A DNA stretch of 64,000 nucleotides, taken from the NCBI RefSeq assembly GCF_947499585.1, contig NZ_CANMOO010000003.1, positions 248,001 to 312,000 on the forward strand, given 5' to 3'. A program made the position numbers and the translations under genes. The notes under the pieces were generated by a model. The model was not told the origin of the DNA. It searched no databases and worked only from the letters and a program-made list of their open reading frames with translations. The stretch is from an uncultured Allomuricauda sp. Its GTDB lineage: Bacteria > Bacteroidota > Bacteroidia > Flavobacteriales > Flavobacteriaceae. This document shows positions 26,245-34,492 of the stretch, piece after piece. The stretch's first letter is position 1. Each line of letters begins with the position of its first letter.

Positions 26245-27039
26245 TTATTTACTCAATTTTAAAATTCTAAATGCTCCTTGAATTACCAAAGCAAAAACGA
26301 TTGTTCCGATAATCAAATCAGGTTTATTTGAACTTAACCAATTTACCAAAATTCCTGCGATTATTACTCCCAAATTGATAATCACGTCATTTGAAGTGAA
26401 AATCATACTCGCTTTCATATGAGCCTCTTCTTTGCTTTTTGACTGTTGTAAAATGTAAAGGCAAATTCCGTTTGCAACAAGTGCAAAAATCGAAACAATA
26501 ATCATTGTTGAAAAATCAGGAAGATTCTCGTCTCCAAAAAATCTCCTTAAAACTTCCACAAATCCAATAATCGCAAGTGTTATTTGAAAATATCCAGCAA
26601 GTTTTGCAATCCGTTTTTTTCTTGTCAGAGTTCCGCCAACCGCAAAAAGACTGATTCCATAAACGAAACTGTCGGCAAGCATATCCAAACTGTCGGCAAC
26701 TAACCCCATTGATTTTGAGATTATTCCAGTTGTCATTTCGATTAGGAAAAATGCAAAGTTAATTCCGAGTACAGTCCAGAGTAGTTTTTTCTGGTTTGCG
26801 TTTTCTTTAAATTCAGTTTGGTCGGTTTTTTCGGTCGAGATTTTCTTTCCACCTAAATTAAGTTCAAGAACTGACTTTTCAATTTGGTCGATTTGTCCGC
26901 TGTGAAAAACAGTCAGTTTTCGGTTCGGAATGTCAAAGTCCAAATTTGCAATACTTGAGATTCCGTCCAATTTCATTCGGATTAGATTTTCCTCAGAAGG
27001 ACAGTCCATTTTGGTAATCTCAAATATCGTTTTGTTCAT
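26245..27039 (-). CDS. Cation transporter: degenerate HMA domain fused to CDF-like membrane domain
   Basis: Residues 1 to about 75 resemble a heavy-metal-associated domain, but its metal loop is MDCPSEE with one cysteine instead of CxxC. Residues about 85-262 form about six membrane helices of the cation diffusion facilitator type, with the acidic helix-2 site DSLDMLADS. In helix 5 the usual HxxxD is replaced by FTSND, and the cytosolic CDF C-terminal domain is absent. The likely role is divalent metal (Zn/Cd/Co-like) efflux, with altered metal choice. TTGTGG upstream and CCACAA downstream bracket the gene, as expected for one cassette. Confidence 0.8.
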   Translation of the reverse strand: MNKTIFEITKMDCPSEENLIRMKLDGISSIANLDFDIPNRKLTVFHSGQIDQIEKSVLELNLGGKKISTEKTDQTEFKENANQKKLLWTVLGINFAFFLIEMTTGIISKSMGLVADSLDMLADSFVYGISLFAVGGTLTRKKRIAKLAGYFQITLAIIGFVEVLRRFFGDENLPDFSTMIIVSIFALVANGICLYILQQSKSKEEAHMKASMIFTSNDVIINLGVIIAGILVNWLSSNKPDLIIGTIVFALVIQGAFRILKLSK

Positions 27040-27315
27040 TCACTTTTTCGTTTTTTGGACATTAACCACAACTTGTTTATATAGATGTAAAATACATCGT
27101 TATACGCCCAAATCCAATATGTAATCGATTATAAATACATTTCTTATATGCAATCTCGCTATTATTTAAAAAGGTTGATTGGATAAAGCACAGCGTAAGG
27201 AAACAAATTTAATATCTTTATTAAAGTTGCCCGTCCTTCGTTAAATTACAGACAGCTTAATGATATATAGACCTGACCATAACTGTGGTGATATCCAAAA
27301 TAAAGATGTAATCAA

Positions 27316-27365
27316 CTTATAGGCCAACAAAAAAACCTCCCAAACAAACTTGTCTAAGAGGTTTT
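27316..27365. repeat. Direct repeat, right copy (tRNA-Gln 3' remnant plus terminator; attR-like)
   Basis: CTTATAGGCCAACAAAA followed by a CCTC...GAGG hairpin repeats the tail of tRNA-Gln and its terminator, with no tRNA body upstream. The remnant supports an integration or recombination event at the tRNA. Confidence 0.65.
27333..27364. terminator. Terminator downstream of the S41 peptidase gene
   Basis: AAACCTC (27333-27339) and GAGGTTT (27358-27364) form the base of a hairpin, with T runs on both exits. It lies 22 bases past the stop of the minus-strand peptidase gene and is homologous to the tRNA-Gln terminator. Confidence 0.65.
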
Positions 27366-27385
27366 ATTTATTGACAGTGTAGGGG

Positions 27386-29026
27386 TTACCTAACCTCCTT
27401 AAGCATATCTTTGGCACTTTTACCAATTGCTCCTTTGGAGTCCATGGCAATAACTTTTTCCAGTAATTTAATAGTTTTATCCTTGGCACCTGCTTTAAAA
27501 TAAGCATCTGCTAAGTTTTTTATGGCGCTAGGGGAATTAGGGAATAATTGTGCTACAAACGAGTATACGCCAATAGCGGGTTCAATTTGGTTATTGCTTA
27601 ATAAATGATATGCGGTATTGCTCAATTCTGTTTCAAAATCAAAGAAACTATAGCGCGGGTCTTTAACCATTTTTGGTACCTCTATGGCCAGTTCTTCCAT
27701 TTTTCCGGCCATATATAAATCGGTGATATAACGCATGGGGTCGGGCTGAAAACCTGTTCCTGAAAAAGTCAAGGCAGCATCTAGAACAGGGTCTTCATTA
27801 GATCTGTATTGCTCAAAACTCATATTAACAGCTATATTAGGTACGGTGGCATCGGCATTTTCCCAGACCGGCTTATCTTGCCACCAAGCATATGATAAGT
27901 AAACGGGAATCTTACTGTTGGGCAAAGCCACAGGGCGTGCATCACCATAAAAATTTATATTTTCTGAAGTTGGCTCCCCAACAAAGGTGGCATTGGTGTA
28001 ATTATCCAGTTCGTTTACCAGATTCTGACAGGCAGAAAAGGTGCGTCTACCAGTGATGACAAATAATTTTCCTTTCTGGTTGATTTTCTTGGTTTCAATA
28101 ATACCAGTTACAACCGTCTTGTTTTTGTAGTTGTTTCCACCGCCATTTAAACGAACATCCAATATCAGTTTTTCAACCTCATTGTTTTCAATAAAATCAA
28201 AAACACGAGCATAAAAAGAGGGTGTGTCTTCTTTGGGGTCATCCTGTATTTGGCTGTGTCTTACATAGACCGTTTTTTCTTCTGGCAGATATTCAAAGAA
28301 ATAGATCTTATCTAAGTTTTTCAGGTATAAAGGCGTATTGGTTTGATCTCTTGCTTCGAGCCAATTCTCATCTTGAAAAATATGACTGTACTTTCTAGGC
28401 ATTCTTTCTCCCTTTGGTAGGGCATTGAACTCCTGTTCAAAGGTTTTGCCATCTTTCTCCAGGGTAAGCTTGACCGAGTTTTGTAGTGTAGTAGTAATTC
28501 CTTGTGCATGCAAAACTTCTAACATGCCCAAGTAATTAATTCCAAAGGCCTTGAAATACTGATTGTTTTCCGAGTTCACTGCTGGGTATATTAGTTCCAA
28601 AGCCTTATCAATTGGTATTTTGTTTATTTCCAAAACTTTGGCCCCAAGTGCTTTGGCGTAGTCTTTATGAACACCTTGCAGGTAAATGCCATCGTTGTAT
28701 TCGTAAAGATTAAAGGGCAGGTAATGAAATTCAAAAGGTTTTTGTCTAAAGCTAATGTCTGTATGGCCATATTTAAACAAGGAAATTATTCTGGACATTC
28801 CAACGATAATCTCATGCTCCTGTAAGTTTGGAATATTCTTATAAAGGGTTTCTACTTCGGAATTAAAAACCGCTTTAGTGGTTTTAACAAATAGAAAAGA
28901 ATAGTCTTCATTTATGGTGTTTTGTAAAAATCGAAGGTCTTCTTGCCATTGGGTTGTGGTCAAATTCTCTTGAGCGGATAAGCTCAAAAAGAAGATCAAG
29001 TTTAGGGAGAGGAGTAATTTTTTCAT
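27386..29026 (-). CDS. S41 family peptidase with C-terminal TPR-like segment
   Basis: The 546-residue exported protein has a signal peptide (KLLLSLNLIFFLSLSAQ). The tail-specific protease core includes KLILDVRLNGGGNNY and the serine motif TGRRTFSACQNLVNEL. After the protease domain, residues about 470-545 read as one or two tetratricopeptide-like helices (NQIEPAIGVYSFVAQLFPNS, ADAYFKAGAKDKTIKLLEKV). The protein lacks an obvious PDZ domain. A periplasmic role on unknown substrates is likely. It stands alone. Confidence 0.88.
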   Translation of the reverse strand: MKKLLLSLNLIFFLSLSAQENLTTTQWQEDLRFLQNTINEDYSFLFVKTTKAVFNSEVETLYKNIPNLQEHEIIVGMSRIISLFKYGHTDISFRQKPFEFHYLPFNLYEYNDGIYLQGVHKDYAKALGAKVLEINKIPIDKALELIYPAVNSENNQYFKAFGINYLGMLEVLHAQGITTTLQNSVKLTLEKDGKTFEQEFNALPKGERMPRKYSHIFQDENWLEARDQTNTPLYLKNLDKIYFFEYLPEEKTVYVRHSQIQDDPKEDTPSFYARVFDFIENNEVEKLILDVRLNGGGNNYKNKTVVTGIIETKKINQKGKLFVITGRRTFSACQNLVNELDNYTNATFVGEPTSENINFYGDARPVALPNSKIPVYLSYAWWQDKPVWENADATVPNIAVNMSFEQYRSNEDPVLDAALTFSGTGFQPDPMRYITDLYMAGKMEELAIEVPKMVKDPRYSFFDFETELSNTAYHLLSNNQIEPAIGVYSFVAQLFPNSPSAIKNLADAYFKAGAKDKTIKLLEKVIAMDSKGAIGKSAKDMLKEVR

Positions 29027-29190
29027 CTTTAGTTTTTATGGTTATTAAAAATAGTACACTGTAATTTTAAATTTAATCACTTGTAAAAAGAATTTGATTT
29101 AACCGAAATGTAGTATTGGGTGGTTGAATTGTGTTTTTGAGATAATTCACTATTTTCCTAAGAGGTTGATATTTTTTATAGCGAAACAGC

Positions 29191-29222
29191 TTGCAAAAAC
29201 ATTAATAATTATTGTATATTTG
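29191..29222 (+). promoter_or_regulatory. Promoter of rimP-nusA-infB
   Basis: TTG at 29191-29193 and the -7 element TATATTTG at 29215-29222, 21 bases apart, fit the Bacteroidetes promoter pattern. A leader of about 60 bases would precede rimP. Confidence 0.68.
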
Positions 29223-29251
29223 CGCCACTGAACGGATAAAAGGTTATTCAT

Positions 29252-29276
29252 GAGGGGACTTCTAGTCCCCTCTTTT
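29252..29276 (+). promoter_or_regulatory. Terminator-like hairpin in the rimP leader
   Basis: GAGGGGACT (29252-29260), loop TCT, AGTCCCCTC (29264-29272), then TTTTA form an intrinsic-terminator-like hairpin. It lies between the promoter and the rimP ATG, ending 14 bases before the start. It could attenuate the operon. NusA itself is encoded downstream, so autoregulation is conceivable; this is inference. Confidence 0.6.
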
Positions 29277-29289
29277 ATTACTAATTTTT

Positions 29290-29751
29290 ATGTTTAAGGA
29301 AAAAGTGAAATCATTGTTGGACAAGGCCTTGGAGGAAAATACATCCTTGTTTTTGATTGATTTTTCTATAGGTGGTGATAACACTATCCGAGTGATTTTG
29401 GATGGCGATGAAGGAGTCAATCTTCAAGATTGTATGGATGTAAGTAGAGCCATTGAACACAACCTAGATCGAGAAGAACAAGATTTCTCATTGGAAGTGA
29501 CATCGGCAGGAGCTACATCTCCGTTAGAATTGCCACGTCAGTATAAGAAAAATATAGGCAGGAAGTTAATGGTTAGGACTGCAGGAGAAGAGTTGGAAGG
29601 AAACCTGACCCATGCCACTGAAGATAGTATTACCTTAGAGTGGAAGGCGCGTGAGCCCAAACCAATTGGTAAAGGAAAAGTTACGGTTCAGAAAAAGCGG
29701 GATATTGCATTTTCTGATATCCATCAAGCAAAAGTTATTATAAAATTTTAA
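29290..29751 (+). CDS. rimP: Ribosome maturation factor RimP
   Basis: The 153-residue protein assists 30S assembly. It has the DVSRAIEHNLDREEQDFSLEVTS-type core, seen as LQDCMDVSRAIEHNLDRE and FSLEVTSAGATSPLELPRQY, and a C-terminal SH3-like domain. It is the first gene of the conserved rimP-nusA-infB operon, 13 bases ahead of nusA. Confidence 0.95.
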   Translation: MFKEKVKSLLDKALEENTSLFLIDFSIGGDNTIRVILDGDEGVNLQDCMDVSRAIEHNLDREEQDFSLEVTSAGATSPLELPRQYKKNIGRKLMVRTAGEELEGNLTHATEDSITLEWKAREPKPIGKGKVTVQKKRDIAFSDIHQAKVIIKF

Positions 29752-29764
29752 TTGTAATTCAAAA

Positions 29765-30997
29765 ATGGAAAACCTAGCGCTCATCGAATCCTTTTCGGAG
29801 TTTAAGGACGATAAGTTTATTGATAGGGTAACCCTTATGGCGATTTTGGAAGATGTATTCCGAAATGCCCTTAAAAAGAAGTTTGGTTCTGATGAAAATT
29901 TTGACATCATTATCAATCCGGATAAAGGCGATTTGGAAATTTGGAGAAACCGCATAGTGGTTGAAGATGGTGAAGTAGAGGAACCCAATGAAGAAATTTC
30001 CTTGACAGAAGCTAGAAAAATTGAGCCCGATTTTGAGGTTGGAGAAGATGTGTCCGAAGAGGTGAAGTTGATTGACTTGGGAAGAAGAGCTATTTTGGCT
30101 TTGCGTCAAAACTTGATTTCCAAAATCCATGAACATGACAACACTACTATATACAAGCAGTTCAAGGATCTAGAAGGAGAAATTTATACTGCAGAAGTAC
30201 ACCATATTCGCCATAAAGCAATTATTTTGTTGGATGATGAGGGCAATGAAATCATCCTTCCAAAGGAAAAACAGATTCCATCAGATTTCTTTCGCAAGGG
30301 AGATAACGTTCGTGGTGTAATAGAAAGTGTGGAATTAAAAGGGAACAAGCCTACAATTATCATGTCCAGAACTTCACCAAGTTTCTTGGAGCAATTGTTC
30401 TTCCAAGAAATTCCAGAAGTTTTTGATGGCTTGATTACTATTAAAAAGGCGGTTAGAATTCCTGGTGAAAAAGCAAAAGTTGCTGTGGATTCTTATGATG
30501 ATAGAATTGATCCAGTTGGAGCATGTGTGGGGATGAAAGGATCGCGTATTCATGGTATTGTGCGTGAATTAGGAAACGAAAATATTGATGTCATTAATTG
30601 GACAAACAATTCTCAATTAATGGTAACACGGGCATTGAGTCCAGCTAGAGTGTCATCTGTTAAATTGAATGACGAGAAAAAAACGGCCCAAGTATACCTA
30701 AAACCAGAGGAAGTTTCCAAGGCAATTGGTAGAGGAGGGCATAACATTCGTCTTGCAGGTCAACTAACTGGTTATGAGATTGATGTGTTTAGAGAAGGCG
30801 TAGAGGAAGATGTAGAATTGACTGAGTTCTCTGATGAAATAGAAGCATGGGTTATTGACGAGTTTAAGAAGATTGGATTGGACACGGCAAGAAGTGTTCT
30901 GGAACAAGATGTCAATGACTTGATAAAACGAACCGATTTAGAAGATGAAACTGTTCTTGATGTGGTCCGCATTCTCAAGGAAGAGTTTGAAGATTAA
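29765..30997 (+). CDS. nusA: Transcription termination/antitermination factor NusA
   Basis: The 410-residue protein has the RNA polymerase-binding N-terminal domain (LMAILEDVFRNALKKKFG), an S1 domain (about 135-200) and the KH region (VGACVGMKGSRIHGIVREL, then KAIGRGGHNIRLAGQLTGYE). The acidic AR1-type repeats of proteobacterial NusA are absent, as usual outside that group. Confidence 0.97.
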   Translation: MENLALIESFSEFKDDKFIDRVTLMAILEDVFRNALKKKFGSDENFDIIINPDKGDLEIWRNRIVVEDGEVEEPNEEISLTEARKIEPDFEVGEDVSEEVKLIDLGRRAILALRQNLISKIHEHDNTTIYKQFKDLEGEIYTAEVHHIRHKAIILLDDEGNEIILPKEKQIPSDFFRKGDNVRGVIESVELKGNKPTIIMSRTSPSFLEQLFFQEIPEVFDGLITIKKAVRIPGEKAKVAVDSYDDRIDPVGACVGMKGSRIHGIVRELGNENIDVINWTNNSQLMVTRALSPARVSSVKLNDEKKTAQVYLKPEEVSKAIGRGGHNIRLAGQLTGYEIDVFREGVEEDVELTEFSDEIEAWVIDEFKKIGLDTARSVLEQDVNDLIKRTDLEDETVLDVVRILKEEFED

Positions 30998-31040
30998 ACT
31001 ATATATTAGCAGCAAATTTTAGGGCTAGGAAATACAATTT

Positions 31041-33839
31041 ATGGCAGGAAACCCAACAATAAGACTTAATAAAGTTCTCAGGGAATTGAACATTTCGCTG
31101 GATAGGGCTGTAGACCACCTTTCTTCTATGGGTCATGAGGTGGAGGCAAGGCCTACAACAAAGATTACAGATGAGGTGTATCAAGTACTGTTGGATGAAT
31201 TCCAAACGGATAAGAGTAAAAAGGTAGCTTCCAAAGAAGTTGGTGAGGAAAAAAGAAAGGAAAAGGAAGCCCTAAGAATTCAGATTGAGCAAGAGCAAGA
31301 AGAAAGAAGGCTTGCTAGAGAAAAGCGCAATGCCGAACAAGTAATAAAGGCTAAAGCAGAACTTGCTGGTCCCAAAACGGTTGGTAAGATTGACTTGGAT
31401 AAAAAGCCAAAGGCACCTAAAGCTGCGGAAAAGGCAAAAGAACCTGAGCAACCTAAAGCTGAAGAGCCTAAAGTTAAAGAGCAACCTAAGGTTGAAGAAC
31501 AACCTAAAGTAAAAGCTGAATCTACTCCTGAAATTGTTTCAGAGGAAATAAAAGAGAAGCCTGAAGTAAAAGAAAAAGAAGCTGTTGAATCTGTAGAGAA
31601 GGTTGTTGAGGCCCCAACAGAAGAAACGGATGAGGCCAAGGAACCCGAAGCTATTCAGACCCAATACAAAAAACTTAGTGGGCCTAAGATTACTGGTGAT
31701 AAGATAGACCTTACCCAGTTTAATAAGCCAAAGAAAAAGAAAGAAGAGCCCAAAAAACCAAAACCTGCAGCATCAACTTCTGACAGCAATGCAGATAGGA
31801 GAAAGCGCAGAAAACGTATTATCAGCAGTAATCCTTCGCAGTCTGGTGGTAATCGCCCTCCAAGAGCGGGTGGTGGTAATAATAGTGGTCCAGGTAGAAG
31901 AGGAAATCAGCGTTCTGCAGCTCCAAAGGTTGAGCCAACAGAAGAAGAAGTACAAAAACAAGTGCGTGAAACCCTAGAAAAACTTCAAGGGAAATCAAAC
32001 AAAGGCAAAGGAGCTAAATATAGAAGAGAGAAAAGAGATCAACACCGTCAGCAGACGGAAATAGATCTTGAGATTCAAGAGTTGGAAAGCAAAATTCTTA
32101 AGGTCACCGAGTTTGTTACGGTGAATGAGGTTGCCACGCTTATGGAGGTTTCTACGACCCAAATTATATCTGCATGTATGTCATTGGGTATTATGGTGAC
32201 CATGAACCAGCGTTTGGATGCGGAAACGCTTTCTATTGTTGCAGAGGAATTTGGATATGAAGTTGAGTTTATAACTGCAGAAATTGAGGAATCTATTGAA
32301 GAAGAGGTAGATGCTCCAGAAGATTTAGAACCAAGAGCTCCTATTGTTACCGTAATGGGACATGTAGATCACGGTAAAACATCTTTGCTTGATCACATAA
32401 GGGAAGAAAATGTAATTGCAGGAGAAAGTGGGGGTATTACCCAGCACATTGGTGCATATGGCGTTACATTGCAAGATGGACAAAAAATAGCATTTTTAGA
32501 TACGCCGGGTCACGAAGCTTTTACGGCAATGCGTGCTCGTGGTGCTCAAGTAACGGATATAGCAATAATTGTTGTAGCGGCGGATGATGATATAATGCCT
32601 CAGACAAAAGAGGCTATCAGTCATGCCCAAGCAGCAAGTGTTCCAATTGTTTTTGCTATTAATAAAATAGATAGACCTGCCGCTAACCCTGAAAAAATTA
32701 AGGAAGGTCTAGCAGCTATGAACCTATTGGTGGAAGATTGGGGAGGTAAAATTCAGTCCCACGACATTTCTGCAAAAACAGGTGAAGGAGTAAAAGAATT
32801 ACTTGAAAAAGTATTGTTGGAGGCTGAACTGTTAGAGTTGAAAGCAAATCCAAACAGATTGGCTTCAGGTACTGTTGTAGAAGCATTCCTGGATAAGGGT
32901 AGAGGATACGTATCTACAGTTTTGGTGCAAACAGGAACCTTGGAAATTGGGGATTACGTGCTTGCTGGAACTTGCAGTGGTAAGATTAAGGCAATGCAGG
33001 ACGAGCGTGGAAAGAATATTAAAAAGGCAGGGCCTGCCACACCAATTTCTATTTTGGGATTGGATGGTGCGCCACAGGCAGGTGACAAGTTCAGTGTATT
33101 GAATGATGAGCGTGAAGCAAAACAAATTGCAACGAAGCGGTCACAATTACAGCGTGAGCAATCTGTTCGTACACAAAGACATATCACCCTAGATGAAATT
33201 GGTAGACGAATCGCCTTAGGAGATTTCCAAGAATTGAACATTATCCTTAAAGGGGATGTGGATGGTTCTGTGGAGGCATTAACAGATTCGTTCCAAAAAT
33301 TATCTACAGATGAAATACAGGTTAATATCATTCATAAAGGTGTAGGTGCTATAACAGAATCTGATGTGTTATTGGCAAGTGCATCGGATGCCATTATCAT
33401 TGGGTTTAATGTTAGACCAATGGGGAATGCACGGATGGTAGCGGACAAAGAAGAAATAGATATCAGAATGTACTCTATTATCTATGATGCTATCAATGAC
33501 CTTAAAGATGCTATGGAAGGTATGTTGTCTCCTGTGATGAAAGAGGAGATTACAGGTAATGCTGAAATTAGAGAAACCTTTAAGATTTCCAAGATTGGAA
33601 CTATTGCAGGGTGTATGGTCACCAGTGGTAAAATCTTTAGAAATTCACAAATTAGATTGATTCGTGATGGCGTTGTAATCTATACAGGTGAATTATCATC
33701 GCTAAAACGATTCAAGGATGATGTTAAAGAAGTCTCCAAAGGATATGATTGTGGTTTACAAATCAAAAACTACAATGATATTAGAGAAGGAGATAATGTA
33801 GAAGCGTTCCAAGAAGTAGCAGTCAAGAAAAAGCTTTAA
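31041..33839 (+). CDS. infB: Translation initiation factor IF-2
   Basis: The 932-residue GTPase positions initiator tRNA on the ribosome. An N-terminal IF2N domain ([20 protein letters not shown]) is followed by a long Lys/Glu/Pro-rich linker to about residue 360. The G domain has [29 protein letters not shown] and INKIDRP, followed by the EF-Tu-like and C-terminal domains. The strongly biased linker explains long open frames on the other strand. Confidence 0.98.
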   Translation: MAGNPTIRLNKVLRELNISLDRAVDHLSSMGHEVEARPTTKITDEVYQVLLDEFQTDKSKKVASKEVGEEKRKEKEALRIQIEQEQEERRLAREKRNAEQVIKAKAELAGPKTVGKIDLDKKPKAPKAAEKAKEPEQPKAEEPKVKEQPKVEEQPKVKAESTPEIVSEEIKEKPEVKEKEAVESVEKVVEAPTEETDEAKEPEAIQTQYKKLSGPKITGDKIDLTQFNKPKKKKEEPKKPKPAASTSDSNADRRKRRKRIISSNPSQSGGNRPPRAGGGNNSGPGRRGNQRSAAPKVEPTEEEVQKQVRETLEKLQGKSNKGKGAKYRREKRDQHRQQTEIDLEIQELESKILKVTEFVTVNEVATLMEVSTTQIISACMSLGIMVTMNQRLDAETLSIVAEEFGYEVEFITAEIEESIEEEVDAPEDLEPRAPIVTVMGHVDHGKTSLLDHIREENVIAGESGGITQHIGAYGVTLQDGQKIAFLDTPGHEAFTAMRARGAQVTDIAIIVVAADDDIMPQTKEAISHAQAASVPIVFAINKIDRPAANPEKIKEGLAAMNLLVEDWGGKIQSHDISAKTGEGVKELLEKVLLEAELLELKANPNRLASGTVVEAFLDKGRGYVSTVLVQTGTLEIGDYVLAGTCSGKIKAMQDERGKNIKKAGPATPISILGLDGAPQAGDKFSVLNDEREAKQIATKRSQLQREQSVRTQRHITLDEIGRRIALGDFQELNIILKGDVDGSVEALTDSFQKLSTDEIQVNIIHKGVGAITESDVLLASASDAIIIGFNVRPMGNARMVADKEEIDIRMYSIIYDAINDLKDAMEGMLSPVMKEEITGNAEIRETFKISKIGTIAGCMVTSGKIFRNSQIRLIRDGVVIYTGELSSLKRFKDDVKEVSKGYDCGLQIKNYNDIREGDNVEAFQEVAVKKKL

Positions 33840-33855
33840 TAAAATGTATTGAAAT

Positions 33856-33883
33856 AAAAAATCCCGCTTCAGCGGGATTTTTT
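33856..33883. terminator. Bidirectional terminator after infB
   Basis: A 13-bp stem AAAAAATCCCGCT / AGCGGGATTTTTT with a 2-base loop lies between infB and the convergent SPOR-domain gene. It can serve both directions. Confidence 0.9.
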
Positions 33884-33885
33884 AT

Positions 33886-34257
33886 TTATCTAGAAGTATT
33901 TTCAGGTTTTAAGAGCATGGCATCTGGGTACTTTTTACGCACTTCCAAATACTTGCGCTCAGCTTCCAATTTTGTTTTAAACTTACCCAAACGTACTCGA
34001 TATGTTGGGGACTCAAATTCTATTTTTGAATACCACCCTGGAAAATCAACATCTATCTTGGATTTTAAGTTTTGAGCCTTTTGGTAACTGCCAAAACCTA
34101 CCTGAATTTGATAAAAATCCGCCTTGGAATTGACTGCTGTATATAGTTTTGTTAATTCTTCAATACGCGGGTCTTGTTCAATAGTAATACTACCTTCTTG
34201 CGCAGAAAGTTGAATAGCGAAACCTATTAAACATACTATGATTACTGGGGTTTTCAT
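33886..34257 (-). CDS. SPOR domain-containing exported protein
   Basis: From the ATG at 34257 the product is 123 residues with a signal peptide MKTPVIIVCLIGFAIQLSAQ. The second half is a SPOR domain (YQIQVGFGSYQKAQNLKSKI, TYRVRLGKFKTKLEAERKYL), a fold that binds peptidoglycan strands stripped of stem peptides. I prefer this start over 34329, because the extra 24 residues would put charge ahead of the signal peptide. The stop is next to a shared terminator with infB. Confidence 0.85.
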   Translation of the reverse strand: MKTPVIIVCLIGFAIQLSAQEGSITIEQDPRIEELTKLYTAVNSKADFYQIQVGFGSYQKAQNLKSKIDVDFPGWYSKIEFESPTYRVRLGKFKTKLEAERKYLEVRKKYPDAMLLKPENTSR

Positions 34258-34397
34258 GATATATGGTAGCTTTTCTTTTTTGTCTTTATACAAATGTAAA
34301 TTTTTATGTTTTACACGAGGTGTTTTCATTTTATTTAGAATCTTTATAAATTAGATATTATAGATCCCTTAACATTTTAAAAAATAAGTCTATGTCG

Positions 34398-34405
34398 TAC
34401 TTTTG
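34398..34405 (+). promoter_or_regulatory. Candidate -7 element for the act-cox operon
   Basis: TACTTTTG matches TAnnTTTG and lies 87 bases upstream of the actA ATG. A -33 TTTG at the proper spacing is not clear. It is the best candidate in the 163-base upstream region. Confidence 0.5.
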
Positions 34406-34492
34406 TGTCCGATTTTAGTACGGTAAAAACCTATTGTTCTCAATATCAGTAGTAATAATCGTGCCAAAGATTTCGACAGAAATTTCGATAAT

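Larger units (their letters stand above)
23061..27332. mobile_element. tRNA-Gln-associated accessory island bounded by duplicated tRNA 3' end
   Basis: The sequence TAGGCCAACAAAA (tRNA 3' end onward, 23053-23065) recurs in direct orientation at 27320-27332. The similarity continues without gaps through the terminator: 38 of 50 bases match between 23049-23098 and 27316-27365, with mismatches concentrated in the terminator loop. The enclosed segment holds a decayed gene and four single-gene units on the minus strand, each followed by a cassette-type palindrome. No integrase or transposase is visible. Insertion at the tRNA is the likely explanation; loss of a second tRNA-Gln copy is an alternative. 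Confidence 0.62.
27040..27385. other. Spacer between the island transporter and the S41 peptidase
   Basis: No gene was found in these 346 bases. From the transporter side it contains TAACCACAAC (27063-27072), the inverse of GTTGTGGTTA at 26223-26232, then a small GATGTA/TACATC hairpin. It ends with the right copy of the tRNA tail and a terminator. The intervening AT-rich sequence shows nothing I can assign. Confidence 0.5.

Noticed and set aside
23061-27332. Toxin-antitoxin, restriction or phage-defence system in the island
   Set aside because: None of the four genes shows nuclease, methylase, ATPase or antitoxin motifs; they look like unrelated single-gene units.
31280-31639. 119-residue minus-strand open frame opposite infB
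   Set aside because: It arises from the biased IF-2 linker; the translation is Ser-rich and has no start context or domain.
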